Source: Pelomonas sp. Root405 (lineage in GTDB: Bacteria; Pseudomonadota; Gammaproteobacteria; Burkholderiales; Burkholderiaceae_C). From it: DNA of 64,000 bases. The notes below the pieces were generated by a model, which was not told where the DNA came from, did no database searches, and worked only from the letters and a program-made list of their open reading frames with translations. The stretch lies in contig NZ_LMDU01000012.1 of assembly GCF_001425165.1 (NCBI RefSeq), positions 139,036 through 203,035 on the forward strand, in the 5' to 3' direction. Position 1 is the first letter of the stretch. Each line of letters opens with the position of its first letter. This document shows positions 9,224 through 17,804 of the stretch, piece after piece. The translations under genes were made by a program, and so were the position numbers.

Positions 9224-9511
9224 ATGAAATGCCCTGTCTGCCCCGAATCCACACTGCTGATGTCCGACCGGCAAGGCGTGGAAATCGACTACTGCCCCAG
9301 CTGCCGCGGCGTCTGGCTCGACAGGGGCGAACTCGACAAGCTGATCCAGCTGTCGGGCAACCAGCCGGTTGCCGCCCCGGCCACCGCGCCGCAACAGCAG
9401 CCTCAGCCTGCCCCGGGCAACTACCGCCGCGACTTCGACGATTCGGATTTCGGCAAGCGGCAGGGCGGCCAGTACCGCAAGAAGTCCTGGCTGAGCGACA
9501 TCTTCGATTGA
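9224..9511 (+). CDS. Small TFIIB-type zinc-ribbon protein
   Basis: The 95-residue protein begins with a zinc ribbon: C3/C6 (CPVC) and C24/C27 (CPSC), followed by RGVWLDRGELDKL, the signature of the zf-TFIIB family. The C-terminal half is a Gln/Pro/Ala linker and a charged tail (about residues 70-95) rich in Asp, Gly and Lys. Function in the family is unknown. It follows queE by about 46 bases on the same strand but has its own candidate ribosome site. Confidence 0.8.
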   Translation: MKCPVCPESTLLMSDRQGVEIDYCPSCRGVWLDRGELDKLIQLSGNQPVAAPATAPQQQPQPAPGNYRRDFDDSDFGKRQGGQYRKKSWLSDIFD

Positions 9512-9530
9512 TGGCGCCCCGCCGGCCAGG

Positions 9531-10142
9531 TTAGTTCTGGATGTAGCGCTCGAACACGCCGCTGTAGTCCTTGCGGCTGAGCTTGTCGAGCACGACGTTG
9601 TTCACCGTGTTGAGCAGCGACACGTAGTGGCGGCTGACCGCCTCTTCGTTGACTTCCTGGCCGAGCTTGAACATCTGGCCGGTCACGCCGAGGCATTGCA
9701 TCGCGATCTGGCGCGCCTGGTCGTCGCGCTCCTGCAGCTTGCCGATGCTGTGCAACGCCTTGTAGATGTCCTTCACCTGCTCGATGAAGTTCTTGCGCAC
9801 GTCGATGCTGAACACCTGGCTGTCGCCGATGCGGAACTTCAGCTCGACGTCCATGTCGATGGTGCCGGCGGTTTCCAGCGTGACGCCGCTGATGCGGTGG
9901 CTCAGATAGTCATAGCGCCGGATAACGCGCTTGGACGAGACGGCCGATTCGCCGTCGACATGCACCAGCGCCAGGTTGGTGAAGCAGTACTCGTCCTTCT
10001 TGGACTTGATGAGGAAGAAGATCTTCTCGCCGTCCTCGCTGAACAGGTAGTCGTCGGCATCGACCTTGTTGAAATCGGCGGCGGGCACGATGACGCCGAT
10101 ATCGCTGAGGCCCAACGCCTCGGAGGCCAGTCTCTTGAACAT
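9531..10142 (-). CDS. Bacterial PH-domain protein
   Basis: A 203-residue cytoplasmic protein resembling the bPH_1 (YvbH-like) family. The segments VIVPAADFNKVDADDYLFSE and KIFFLIKSKKDEYCFTNLAL are characteristic. The first two thirds form the PH-like domain and the last third is helical. No membrane segment is seen. Members can act as lipid- or protein-binding adaptors; the role here is not known. It converges on the zinc-ribbon gene and ends 19 bases from it. Confidence 0.75.
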   Translation of the reverse strand: MFKRLASEALGLSDIGVIVPAADFNKVDADDYLFSEDGEKIFFLIKSKKDEYCFTNLALVHVDGESAVSSKRVIRRYDYLSHRISGVTLETAGTIDMDVELKFRIGDSQVFSIDVRKNFIEQVKDIYKALHSIGKLQERDDQARQIAMQCLGVTGQMFKLGQEVNEEAVSRHYVSLLNTVNNVVLDKLSRKDYSGVFERYIQN

Positions 10143-10242
10143 CGCTCAACTCCATTGAAGAGGAGGCGCGAGTTTGCCGCGGCGCCCGCGACGGTCACCG
10201 TCCCGGCTGGGGAATATGAACACCGCGCGCAGGACGCGCGGC

Positions 10243-10635
10243 TCAGCCTCTGCAGTAGCCCTCGCCGGCTTTGACGATGAGGCAATCGCGCTTGTCGGCC
10301 AGCCACTTCATGCCGGTGTCGGTGCCGTTGCCTCTGCGGATGGTTTCGACCGTGCCGTCGCGCACGAAGACGAGGGTGCCGCTGCCAGCCTTGGCGTCGA
10401 AGCTGCGTGGGCCATCGAGGTTGCGCACGGTGATGCTGTAAGTGCCTGGCCCACCGCTTACCTCGAGATAGGTGCCTTCGGGCCCCAGCCAGCGGCCGCC
10501 CCAGTCCATCGGCAGGACGGGTTGGGATGCGCTGGCTGGCGGTGCGGTAGCAGCCTCGACCGGCGGGTCAGACGGGCTGCAGGCGCTGAGGGCAAGCGTG
10601 CTGATCGTCAGCGGAACGAGGTTGCGGAGTCGCAT
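10243..10635 (-). CDS. Small lipoprotein
   Basis: The chosen start (MRLRNLVPL) gives a lipoprotein signal with lipobox LSAC, so the mature protein should be lipid-anchored at the cysteine. The remaining residues form an Ala/Pro linker and a compact beta-rich domain with two cysteines near the C-terminus (RDCLIVKAGEGYC) that could pair. I do not recognise the domain. An in-frame upstream extension to 10749 would destroy the signal and is not supported. Confidence 0.75.
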   Translation of the reverse strand: MRLRNLVPLTISTLALSACSPSDPPVEAATAPPASASQPVLPMDWGGRWLGPEGTYLEVSGGPGTYSITVRNLDGPRSFDAKAGSGTLVFVRDGTVETIRRGNGTDTGMKWLADKRDCLIVKAGEGYCRG

Positions 10636-10752
10636 GGCTTGAGGGTTGCAGAAAGAATGCACAAGTCTGTTTGAAGGCCACGGTATGCCGTGTCGGAGGA
10701 GGACTCGTCCGTCAGATATCGACCGTGTGCAGCTGCTTCTCAGCATCAATGG

Positions 10753-10777
10753 AAAAGGGCGCCGAGGCGCCCCTTTT
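10753..10777. terminator. Hairpin terminator after ompW
   Basis: AAAAGGGCGCC and GGCGCCCCTTTT form a stem with one bulged base and A/T-rich ends, located between the ompW stop and the lipoprotein gene. The T run that would follow the minus-strand stem is part of the hairpin itself. Confidence 0.6.
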
Positions 10778-10804
10778 CATGTGCGGTCCCCGCGCCAATG
10801 GAGG

Positions 10805-11470
10805 TCAGAACCGATAGCCGATCCCGAACTTGATCGACACCGGGTCCAGCGTGGTCTCGATGGTCTGCCCCGTCGACAGGCTGCCGGTCGTCTTGATGAA
10901 GGTCTTGGTGACCGACAGGCTGGCAGACCAGTCCTTGGTCACGTTGTACGCGGCGCCCACTTCCATCGTCGTGCCGATGCGGCTCTTCATGGACAGTGTG
11001 GTGGGGGTGGCGGGCGAGCCGCCGGTGAGTCCCGACAACACCGGCGTGGCGCGCGGCTTGAAGAGGCGACCGTAGGTCACACCCGCGCCGACGAAGGGAC
11101 GCAGGCTGCTGTTGGCGTCGCCGAATCGGTACTGGGCCAGCAGCGTGATGGGCAGGGCCTTGACGGTGCCGAGCTTGCCCACGCCCTCGATGGCGCCCGC
11201 GCCCATGACGTCATGCTTGAACGGCACGGCGATGGGCAGGTCGATGCTGATGTTGTCGGTCCAGTAGTAGGTGACGCCACCGACGAAGGAGCTGGCTTTC
11301 TTCACGTCGATCTTGGTGCCGGCCAGGCTGGGTGCGCTGAGATCACCGCTTTCGACCTGCGGGTTGATCTGGGCGGCGCCACCGTAGACCACGATGCTGC
11401 CGGCCGACTGCGCGTGCACGAGGCTGGTACCGAGAAGCAGTGAGGCTGCGAGCAGGGATTTGAGATTCAT
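10805..11470 (-). CDS. ompW: OmpW-family outer membrane protein
   Basis: A 221-residue protein with a clear signal peptide (MNLKSLLAASLLLGTSLVHA). The alternating-residue beta strands and the C-terminal FGIGYRF, ending in a terminal Phe, are typical of small eight-stranded outer-membrane barrels. Segments such as LPITLLAQYRFG and RPFVGAGVTYGR match OmpW. OmpW proteins form hydrophobic channels for small apolar compounds. It has a good hairpin terminator downstream and lies 28 bases after the lipase gene, on the same strand. Confidence 0.88.
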   Translation of the reverse strand: MNLKSLLAASLLLGTSLVHAQSAGSIVVYGGAAQINPQVESGDLSAPSLAGTKIDVKKASSFVGGVTYYWTDNISIDLPIAVPFKHDVMGAGAIEGVGKLGTVKALPITLLAQYRFGDANSSLRPFVGAGVTYGRLFKPRATPVLSGLTGGSPATPTTLSMKSRIGTTMEVGAAYNVTKDWSASLSVTKTFIKTTGSLSTGQTIETTLDPVSIKFGIGYRF

Positions 11471-11498
11471 GTTGTTCTCCTGAAAAGGTCACACAGAC

Positions 11499-12590
11499 TC
11501 AGAGCCAGCCTTTGCGAGCCAGTTCAAGGGACACCGCCTGCGACAGCAGTTGATTTCCGTAGGGGGTGGGGTGGACGCTGTCGGCGAACAGGTAATGGCT
11601 GACATCGCCGGCAACGACGTTGTTGGTGCTGCAGACCAGCGAGGAGCCGAGCGGGTTCTTGGCCGCGCTGAGGTCGCAGGCCGGCGTGCTGACATTGGCC
11701 AGGCTGAACTTGGCCGGGTCGGCGATCTGGTCACGCACCCCCTGCGCGGCATCGACCCAGCCCAGTTCGGTACCAGCCAGGCCGGTCTTGAGCTGGTCGT
11801 TGAAGGTGTTGACCATCTGCAGGATCAGGCCCTGCGTGGCTGCGGGCAGGCTCTTGCCAAACGGTGTGAGGCTGACGTCGGGCAGGTTGATGACGACGAC
11901 GTTCTTGGCGCCCTTGCCCACGACCAGCGCCTTCACGTAGCCGGCCAGCTCGGCGCCAGCCTTGCCCATTTCGGTCACGGCCTTGGTGGCGGCGGCTGTC
12001 GGGTCGCCGCCGGCGGCGATGGTGCCCTGCAGCGTGGCGAGGTTGATGAACACGTCGTTGCCACCGGCATAGACGAAGACGAGCTCAGTGCCCTTGTAGC
12101 TGCCGCCCGCCGCCGCGAGGTGGTTCTGCATCTGCGTCACGACCGGCACCGTGAGCTGGCCCAGCACGGCATTGGAGCCACCCAGCAGCTTGTTGCCCGG
12201 ACCCACCGGGTTGGTCACACGCGCACCGCCCTGGCCATAGGCAAGGCAGCCCGCGTTGTTCTTGACCGGCACGCTGAAACCCTGGGCAGCGAGGCCATCG
12301 AGGCCTTGCTGGGCCGGGCAGGGCTTGGGCAGACCGTAGAGCGTGGCGATGCGCTCCAGCCAATGCGGACCGACGCCATTGACGGTGTACTGACCACCGC
12401 CCAATGCCACCACGGTGCCGACCTTGTACGTGCCCTGGTCGCTCAAGCTGTCGCCGAAGGACACCACGCTGCTGGGGGTGTACTTGGGCGTCGTGTCCGC
12501 CGTGGCACCACCACCGCCGCAACCCGCCACCAGCAGGCTGGCCAACAACGCCGCCGAGGCGGCGGCGATCCGGGTGAATAAGGGGTTCAT
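11499..12590 (-). CDS. GDSL/SGNH-family esterase lipoprotein
   Basis: The 363-residue protein has a lipoprotein signal (lipobox LVAGC, Cys24) followed by a glycine run. The SGNH hydrolase blocks are visible: nucleophile S48 in FGDSLSD, the GGND block, and the catalytic pair D337/H340 in DSVHPT. It should hydrolyse ester bonds of lipids or other acylated substrates at the cell surface. It lies upstream of ompW on the same strand and could share its transcript. Confidence 0.9.
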   Translation of the reverse strand: MNPLFTRIAAASAALLASLLVAGCGGGGATADTTPKYTPSSVVSFGDSLSDQGTYKVGTVVALGGGQYTVNGVGPHWLERIATLYGLPKPCPAQQGLDGLAAQGFSVPVKNNAGCLAYGQGGARVTNPVGPGNKLLGGSNAVLGQLTVPVVTQMQNHLAAAGGSYKGTELVFVYAGGNDVFINLATLQGTIAAGGDPTAAATKAVTEMGKAGAELAGYVKALVVGKGAKNVVVINLPDVSLTPFGKSLPAATQGLILQMVNTFNDQLKTGLAGTELGWVDAAQGVRDQIADPAKFSLANVSTPACDLSAAKNPLGSSLVCSTNNVVAGDVSHYLFADSVHPTPYGNQLLSQAVSLELARKGWL

Positions 12591-12961
12591 TGCTTGTCTC
12601 CAGGGCGTCGCCGTCGTGCGGCCACGCGTTCAAATTCGGGAGGGCCACTCTAGCTGCTGCTTTTTAGTACGGTCGTTCGTTTTTGCCCCCATTGCGCGTA
12701 AAGACACATGGTGGAAAGCCGCGTGCAAGTCTGTGGATGGTTTCGGGACAACCGGGCGGATATCCACAGGCCGAGGCGCGTCGGCCAAGTTGTACCCAAA
12801 ACGCATCTGCAAGCGCAGGGGTCTGGCGCACAGGCTTGTGCCTCAGGCAAGCGCTTGAGCCGCTTGAAGTTTTTGAACTTGTCCACAGCCAGCGCCGCGC
12901 TCTACTACAACGACTACCTTGAGATCTTGAAGATTGTTTGGAATACATAAGACACTTCCCT
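12591..12961. other. 371-bp intergenic region with DnaA-box-like and palindromic motifs
   Basis: No credible gene lies here between two divergent genes. Three sequences resemble the DnaA box TTATCCACA: minus-strand CCATCCACA (12732-12740), ATATCCACA (12760-12768) and TTGTCCACA (12879-12887). Two palindromes occur: GCACA-GGCT-TGTGC (12828-12841) and CAAGCGCTTG (12848-12857). The last 60 bases are AT-richer than the surroundings and probably hold the promoter of the nucleotide-pyrophosphohydrolase gene. The short open frames across the region have no ribosome site or coding character. Confidence 0.4.
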
Positions 12962-13291
12962 ATGGACATTTCCACCCTGCAGAGCCGCCTGCGCCAGTTC
13001 GCCGCCGACCGAGATTGGCAGCCCTATCAAACCCCCAAGAACCTCGCGATGGCCATGACGGTGGAGGCAGCGGAGTTGCTGGAAATCTTCCAGTGGCTCA
13101 CGCCTGAGCAATCACTGGCCCTGAGCGACGACCAGCGCCGCCACCTCGGCGAGGAACTGTCGGACGTGTTGCTCTACCTGATACAGATTGCCGACCATGG
13201 CGGCGTGGACCTGGATGCGGCCGTCGAGCGGAAACTGGCGATGAATGCCATCAAGCACCCCCCAAAGAACGTCTTGAGTCCGAAGTCTTGA
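12962..13291 (+). CDS. MazG-like nucleotide pyrophosphohydrolase
   Basis: A 109-residue all-helical enzyme of the MazG/RS21-C6 type, which hydrolyses noncanonical or excess (d)NTPs to monophosphates. The metal-binding helices are visible: EAAELLEIFQW (E35, E38) and EELSDVLLYLIQIAD (E64, E65, D68). The ATG at 12962 matches the family start; another ATG at 12938 would add eight residues. The stop overlaps the next gene's ATG, which encodes a proofreading-type exonuclease, so both may protect the nucleotide pool and DNA. Confidence 0.85.
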   Translation: MDISTLQSRLRQFAADRDWQPYQTPKNLAMAMTVEAAELLEIFQWLTPEQSLALSDDQRRHLGEELSDVLLYLIQIADHGGVDLDAAVERKLAMNAIKHPPKNVLSPKS

Positions 13292-14043
13292 TGGAAACCA
13301 TTGCCGTCATCGACTTCGAGACGACGGGCCTGGGCCCGACCAGCGGCGGCAGGGCGACCGAGATTGCCGCCGTGCTGGTGCGCGCAGGAGTCATCGTCGA
13401 CGCCTGGGCGAGCTTGATGAACAGCGGCGCCTGGGTGCCGCCACATATCCAGGCCTTGACCGGCATCAGCAACCAGATGCTGACCGATGCGCCTGACTCG
13501 GCAAGCGTCATGCGCGAGCTGGCACGCTTCACCCAAGGCTGCCCGTTGGTGGCGCATAACGCGGCATTCGACCGGGGGTTCTGGCAGGCCGAGATGCAGC
13601 ACGCCGGCCTGGTCCCCGACCCGGCACATCAGTTCGCCTGCACCGTGCTTTTGTCGCGCCGGCTCTGGCCCGAGGCCAGGAGTCATGGCCTGGGCGCCAT
13701 GACGCAATTCCACGACTTGCGCTTCAACGGCCGTGCCCACCGCGCGATGGCGGATGCGCGCGTGACGGCCGAGTTGCTGCTCAAGGTGCAGGCCGAGATC
13801 GGCCGGCGCTTTTCGCTCGACCTGGGCGATGCGGTGGTTGACCACGGCTTGCTCTCGCACTTGCAACGCACACCGCTGCGCTGGCTCAGGCGCGGCCTCG
13901 TCGATCACCTCAAGACGCGAGGCATGACGGCCCGAATGGCCGGCGCGTTGGAACAGACACCATGCGTGTTGGTTACAGAGCTGGAACGGGATGGCACGGA
14001 CAACATCCACCGCATCGCGGGTTCGTGTGCAGGAAGCCCATAA
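13291..14043 (+). CDS. DnaQ-like 3'-5' exonuclease
   Basis: A DEDDh exonuclease of 250 residues. Exo I is DFETTG (D8, E10), Exo II is HNAAFD (D94) and Exo III is HRAMADARVTAELL (H150, D155). The last 70 residues form an extra tail after the catalytic domain. It resembles the epsilon-subunit family but is shorter in C-terminal features for polymerase binding, so a free-standing exonuclease is more likely than the replicative proofreader. Its ATG overlaps the upstream stop codon. Confidence 0.85.
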   Translation: METIAVIDFETTGLGPTSGGRATEIAAVLVRAGVIVDAWASLMNSGAWVPPHIQALTGISNQMLTDAPDSASVMRELARFTQGCPLVAHNAAFDRGFWQAEMQHAGLVPDPAHQFACTVLLSRRLWPEARSHGLGAMTQFHDLRFNGRAHRAMADARVTAELLLKVQAEIGRRFSLDLGDAVVDHGLLSHLQRTPLRWLRRGLVDHLKTRGMTARMAGALEQTPCVLVTELERDGTDNIHRIAGSCAGSP

Positions 14044-14126
14044 AAAATTCTGTCAAGGCCCCAGCTCATGGCCTTGGGCCAGGACAATCGCGCCCTTTCG
14101 CCCCCGTGCCATTGCTCAAGAGTTCC

Positions 14127-14645
14127 ATGTCCGTGATCCAGGTTCGCCCCGCCACCCTGCGCGATGCCAAGGCCATCGCCGAGATTCACGTCGCATCCAG
14201 CCAGGACGCCTACAAGGCCCTGCTGCCTGTGGCAGCGCTGGACGCGATGTCCGTGCAGAAGCGCCAGGCCTTCTGGCGTGAAGCGATCGACCTCTGCGAG
14301 CCCCAGGTCATCGTTGCCCATTTGGACAACAAGATCATGGGCTTCGCCGGCTTCGACCGCTCCCGCGACAAGGGCACGCCCGCCACCACCGGCGAGGTCT
14401 GGGCCATGTTCGCGGACCCGGTTCACTGGGACAAGGGCGTCGGCCTGGCTCTGTGGGACGCCACGCGCGACGGTCTGCAGGAAGAGGGTTGCACCAAGGC
14501 CACGCTGTGGTGCTATCTGCGCAACGAGCGCGCGCTGCGCTTCTTCGAGCTGGCCGGCTTCAAGCGCGAGCTGGGCAGTGCGCGCACGACGGAAGTCGGT
14601 GGTGCGCGCGTCGAAGAAATCCGCCTGCATCGCTCGTTGGTCTGA
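14127..14645 (+). CDS. GNAT-family N-acetyltransferase
   Basis: A 172-residue acetyltransferase with the GNAT order of motifs: N-terminal VRPATLRDAKAIAEIH, a central EVWAMFADPVHWDKGVGLAL acetyl-CoA loop, and the C-terminal NERALRFFELAGF. The substrate is not predictable. The start MSVIQVRP begins directly at the first strand; longer in-frame extensions lack coding character. A strong terminator follows. Confidence 0.88.
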   Translation: MSVIQVRPATLRDAKAIAEIHVASSQDAYKALLPVAALDAMSVQKRQAFWREAIDLCEPQVIVAHLDNKIMGFAGFDRSRDKGTPATTGEVWAMFADPVHWDKGVGLALWDATRDGLQEEGCTKATLWCYLRNERALRFFELAGFKRELGSARTTEVGGARVEEIRLHRSLV

Positions 14646-14664
14646 ACGATCCGCGGCCAGCAAA

Positions 14665-14686
14665 AAAGCGCCCCTCGGGGCGCTTT
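14665..14686. terminator. Bidirectional rho-independent terminator
   Basis: A perfect 10-bp stem AAAGCGCCCC/GGGGCGCTTT with a two-base loop as drawn. TGTTT follows on the plus strand and a run of T on the minus strand. It serves the convergent GNAT and PEP-CTERM genes. Confidence 0.9.
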
Positions 14687-14703
14687 GTTTCTTGGCGACG
14701 TGA

Positions 14704-15459
14704 TCAACCGCGACGGCGACGCGCCATGAAGCCGACGGCCAGCAGGCCGCTCAGCATCAGCGCGTAGGTCTGCGGCTCGGGCACGGCGCTGACGGCGAAG
14801 CCCGTCGTGTTCGGCGCGAGGTTGGCGCCGACGGCGCTGGTGCCGAGGTCGTTCCAGTTGGCGGCATTGCTGACCAGGCTCTTGTAGCCGTCGAACGAGG
14901 TCTGGCCCGTGCGGACGCCGTTGTATTCGGCATAGTCTGAGCCAACGCTCAGCGTGATGGCGCCATTGCTGGCGTTGAGGCCCGTGCCGGTCAGGAAGCC
15001 GGCAGACGCGGTGCCGAAGCTGCCCGTGGTGACAGCGCTCAAAAACAGCGTGGGCGCCGCAGCGCTGGTGCCCAGGTACGCATAGACAGTGTCTTCCGAG
15101 GTGCTGATGCCCCAGTTGCTGCTGCCGGACACGCTCGCACGGCTGAAGGTGCCGACGGAGGCCGCCAAGAGCGTGGCGCTGTCGACCTTGCTGAAGCGGA
15201 TCACGGTGCCGGCAGCGATGGTGCCCGCGCCGGACAGCCAGGACGAATAGCTCTCGCCGGTGTTCAAGGCCGAGCCTGTCCACTCGTTGTCGGTGAACCA
15301 GACCTTGGTGTTGGCGTCGATATCGGCAAGGGCCACCATCGCGAAGCCGTCTTCGTCGGCGTTGAAGGACGTGAACATCAGGTCGCCGGCCGAGGTGAGC
15401 GCGGCGTGGGAGGGCAGGGTGAGCGCAGCGATGGCCAGCGCGAGCAGGTTTTTGGTCAT
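14704..15459 (-). CDS. PEP-CTERM exported protein
   Basis: The 251-residue protein has an N-terminal signal peptide (MTKNLLALAIAALTLPSHA). Its C-terminus carries VPEP, a hydrophobic helix and a final RRRR cluster, the exosortase sorting signal. In such bacteria PEP-CTERM proteins are processed by exosortase and associated with exopolysaccharide or the cell surface. The middle is Ser/Thr/Ala-rich with lamin-tail-like features (a DIDANTKVWFTDNEW segment), typical of surface beta-sandwich domains. No exosortase gene is in the window. Confidence 0.9.
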   Translation of the reverse strand: MTKNLLALAIAALTLPSHAALTSAGDLMFTSFNADEDGFAMVALADIDANTKVWFTDNEWTGSALNTGESYSSWLSGAGTIAAGTVIRFSKVDSATLLAASVGTFSRASVSGSSNWGISTSEDTVYAYLGTSAAAPTLFLSAVTTGSFGTASAGFLTGTGLNASNGAITLSVGSDYAEYNGVRTGQTSFDGYKSLVSNAANWNDLGTSAVGANLAPNTTGFAVSAVPEPQTYALMLSGLLAVGFMARRRRG

Positions 15460-15568
15460 GGGCTTGGTTCCAGTGGAATGACGGAGCGAGGTGCACTCTG
15501 GCCGGCCTCGATGACTGCCCCATGAATCCGGGTCATCGCCGGCGCCATCCCCCCGTGATCGCGGGTGC

Positions 15569-16612
15569 TCAGGCCGCGTATCCCGCTGTGGCCAGCGCCC
15601 AGCCGTCGGTTGCGTCGTCGTGGCGCTGGATATGCACGGGGCAGAGCTTCTTGGCCGCCGCGCGTTCGACCAGGCTCTCGGCCTGCTCGGGCGTCAGCTG
15701 GAGCGCAAAGCGCGTCCAGCGCTTGAGCACCAGCGGCAGGGCCCAGGCGTCTTCGAGTGCCCAGCGGATCTGGTGCGGCTCCTGCAGCTCGTTGGCAGCC
15801 AGCACGCGCGGCGCCAGCGCGAGCAGGAAGCGGTTGAAGTCGGTGCGCAGGGCATCGGTCGGCAACAGGGCTTCGAGGCGGCTCAGGCGGGCGCTCCACC
15901 CAGGCGTGGCCAGCTGGCGGGTGATGAGGGCTTGCAGGGCCTGGACGGGGTTGAAAAGACGCAGCCGGTTGGGCGGCAGCACGCGCAGCGGAATCTGCGC
16001 CGCGTCTTCGTGGCTGAGCGGCGTGACGAAGCTGCTGAGCACGGCCAGGCGCTCCCAGTCGGCCTCGGTCAGGCCGCCGATGCGCGTGATGGGACCGGCA
16101 GCGCAGCTGGCAGCCATGTCGGCCAGGGCTTGGTGACCCCGCTGACCCTTGGCCCGGTTGGCGCGCTGGCTCATGACCGCCAGGTTGCCGGCCGCATAGC
16201 CGGCGTCATCACGCACGCGGTCGACGCTGCGGCTGCTGTCGTCCAACAGGTCGCGGGTGATGGGGCAGTGCGTGGTGTCGAGCTGGGCCAGGTGATGCGG
16301 CGTCAGCTGGATGTCCTCGAAGCTGCGGCCTCGTGCCCAGGCATGGGTGCGCAGCGCCAGCCATTGTTCGACCTGCGTGCTGGCGGGCGTACGCACCGGG
16401 CGCCCGCGGGCAGCCAGCCAGCCGCGCTGCAGCGGCGATTGCGGGTAGAGGTGGGCGATGGGCGGGGTCAGGCCATGCAGTGCGTAGTCACGGCCCAGGG
16501 CCAGGCCGGTGCGCTCATGCGCGCTGATGGCGGCGGGGGCGTCGATCAGTCCCAGGTCGAACTGGACCAGGGCGGGGCGGGTGGCGATCTGGGTATTGAG
16601 AACGGCTTGCAT
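15569..16612 (-). CDS. Hypothetical protein with an HNH-like segment
   Basis: A 347-residue protein I cannot place in a named family. Residues 114-156 (HCPITRDLL, SVDRV, GYAAGNLAVMSQRANRAKG) resemble an HNH nuclease core, where DR, GY, N and RANRAK positions recur. The usual second histidine/zinc cysteines are not clear, so activity is doubtful. The rest is helical. An AGGAG lies seven bases before the ATG. It is divergent from a WYL-domain regulator with a 126-bp shared promoter region, suggesting a regulated pair, possibly defence-related. Confidence 0.6.
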   Translation of the reverse strand: MQAVLNTQIATRPALVQFDLGLIDAPAAISAHERTGLALGRDYALHGLTPPIAHLYPQSPLQRGWLAARGRPVRTPASTQVEQWLALRTHAWARGRSFEDIQLTPHHLAQLDTTHCPITRDLLDDSSRSVDRVRDDAGYAAGNLAVMSQRANRAKGQRGHQALADMAASCAAGPITRIGGLTEADWERLAVLSSFVTPLSHEDAAQIPLRVLPPNRLRLFNPVQALQALITRQLATPGWSARLSRLEALLPTDALRTDFNRFLLALAPRVLAANELQEPHQIRWALEDAWALPLVLKRWTRFALQLTPEQAESLVERAAAKKLCPVHIQRHDDATDGWALATAGYAA

Positions 16613-16738
16613 GTCGAGCTCCTGGGAGTGAGAGGCACGCCGTGGTTGCGGGCCTTGCAAGCAGTCTCTGAGCCAGGTGGCTCATGAGATGATCCAGCGC
16701 GAAAAACACTGTGAATATTTTCAGCTCCGCACACTGCC

Positions 16739-17716
16739 ATGGACCGCACCGAACGCTTCTACAAGATCGAGCACCTGATCCGCTCCCGCGGTTGCGTGTC
16801 CTTTGCCGAGCTGATCGAGGCGTTGGAGGTATCACCCGCCACGCTCAAGCGCGACCTGGCCTACTTGCGCGAGCGGCTGGATGCGCCCATCGAGTACGAC
16901 GCGAGCGACAACGGCTACCGCTTCGGCCAGCAGTCGCGTGGCGGCCGGCATGAGCTGCCGGGCGTCTGGTTCAACGAGGCCGAGCTGCATGCCTTGCTGA
17001 CCATGCAGCAGATGCTGGCGGGGCTGGATGAGCAGGGCGCGAATGGGGTCGTCGGCCGCCATCTGCAACCCATGTTCGACAAGATCACCGGCATGCTGGG
17101 TGTGGACATGGCCGAGGCCGATGAGCTGAGGCGCCGCGTGAAGCTCATCGGCACGGCGCGCCGGCGCATGGCCAGCGACAGCTTCGAGACCGTTGGCAGC
17201 GCCGTCGTCAAACGCAAGCGGCTGGCCATCCGCTACCGCAAGAAGCGCGATGTCGCGGGCAGCGATCGCGAGGTTTCGCCGCAACGCCTCGTGCACCACC
17301 GCCATGCCTGGTATTTGGACGCCTGGTGCCATGCCAGCGACGCCTACCGGCGCTTTGCGCTGGACGGCATCGAGGCCGCGACGCTGCTGGATGCCGCAGC
17401 CAAGCCGGTGTCGCTGGCCGAGCTGGAGGCCGAGCTGGACCAAGGCTATGGCATCTTTGCCGGCGGCACGCCGCGCCAGGCCGAACTCGTCTTCAGTGCC
17501 GAGGCGGCCGCCTGGGTGTCGCGCGAGGAGTGGCACCCGGCGCAACAAAGCGAGTTCCAGCCCGACGGCCGCTGGCGCCTGCGCCTGCCTTATGTCGATG
17601 ACACCGAGCTGCTGATGGACTTGCTGCGCCACGCTGGCCAGGTCGAGGTCCTTGGACCGCCGGCCCTGCGCGAGGCGTATGCGCAGCGGCTGCGGCAGGC
17701 CGTGGCGGCCTTGTAG
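16739..17716 (+). CDS. WYL-domain transcriptional regulator
   Basis: The 325-residue protein has an N-terminal winged helix-turn-helix (about residues 1-62, VSFAELIEALEVSPATLKRD). A WYL domain follows (about 145-225), with the signature stretch RHAWYLDAWCH. A C-terminal WCX-like extension completes the PafC/DeoR-type layout. WYL domains bind nucleic acid or nucleotide ligands, and such regulators often control defence or DNA-damage genes. The divergent HNH-like gene is the obvious target. Confidence 0.9.
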   Translation: MDRTERFYKIEHLIRSRGCVSFAELIEALEVSPATLKRDLAYLRERLDAPIEYDASDNGYRFGQQSRGGRHELPGVWFNEAELHALLTMQQMLAGLDEQGANGVVGRHLQPMFDKITGMLGVDMAEADELRRRVKLIGTARRRMASDSFETVGSAVVKRKRLAIRYRKKRDVAGSDREVSPQRLVHHRHAWYLDAWCHASDAYRRFALDGIEAATLLDAAAKPVSLAELEAELDQGYGIFAGGTPRQAELVFSAEAAAWVSREEWHPAQQSEFQPDGRWRLRLPYVDDTELLMDLLRHAGQVEVLGPPALREAYAQRLRQAVAAL

Positions 17717-17804
17717 GACAAGCGCGTCATTTGACTCGCGCCATTTCAGACGGCGGTCAATCGCGTTAGGCTCAACCGCGTCTGATTCAACCAAGGAGTG
17801 AATG

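Noticed and set aside
12415-12858. 147-residue open frame in the long intergenic gap
   Set aside because: Begins inside the GDSL gene, has no ribosome site, and its composition shows no coding pattern.
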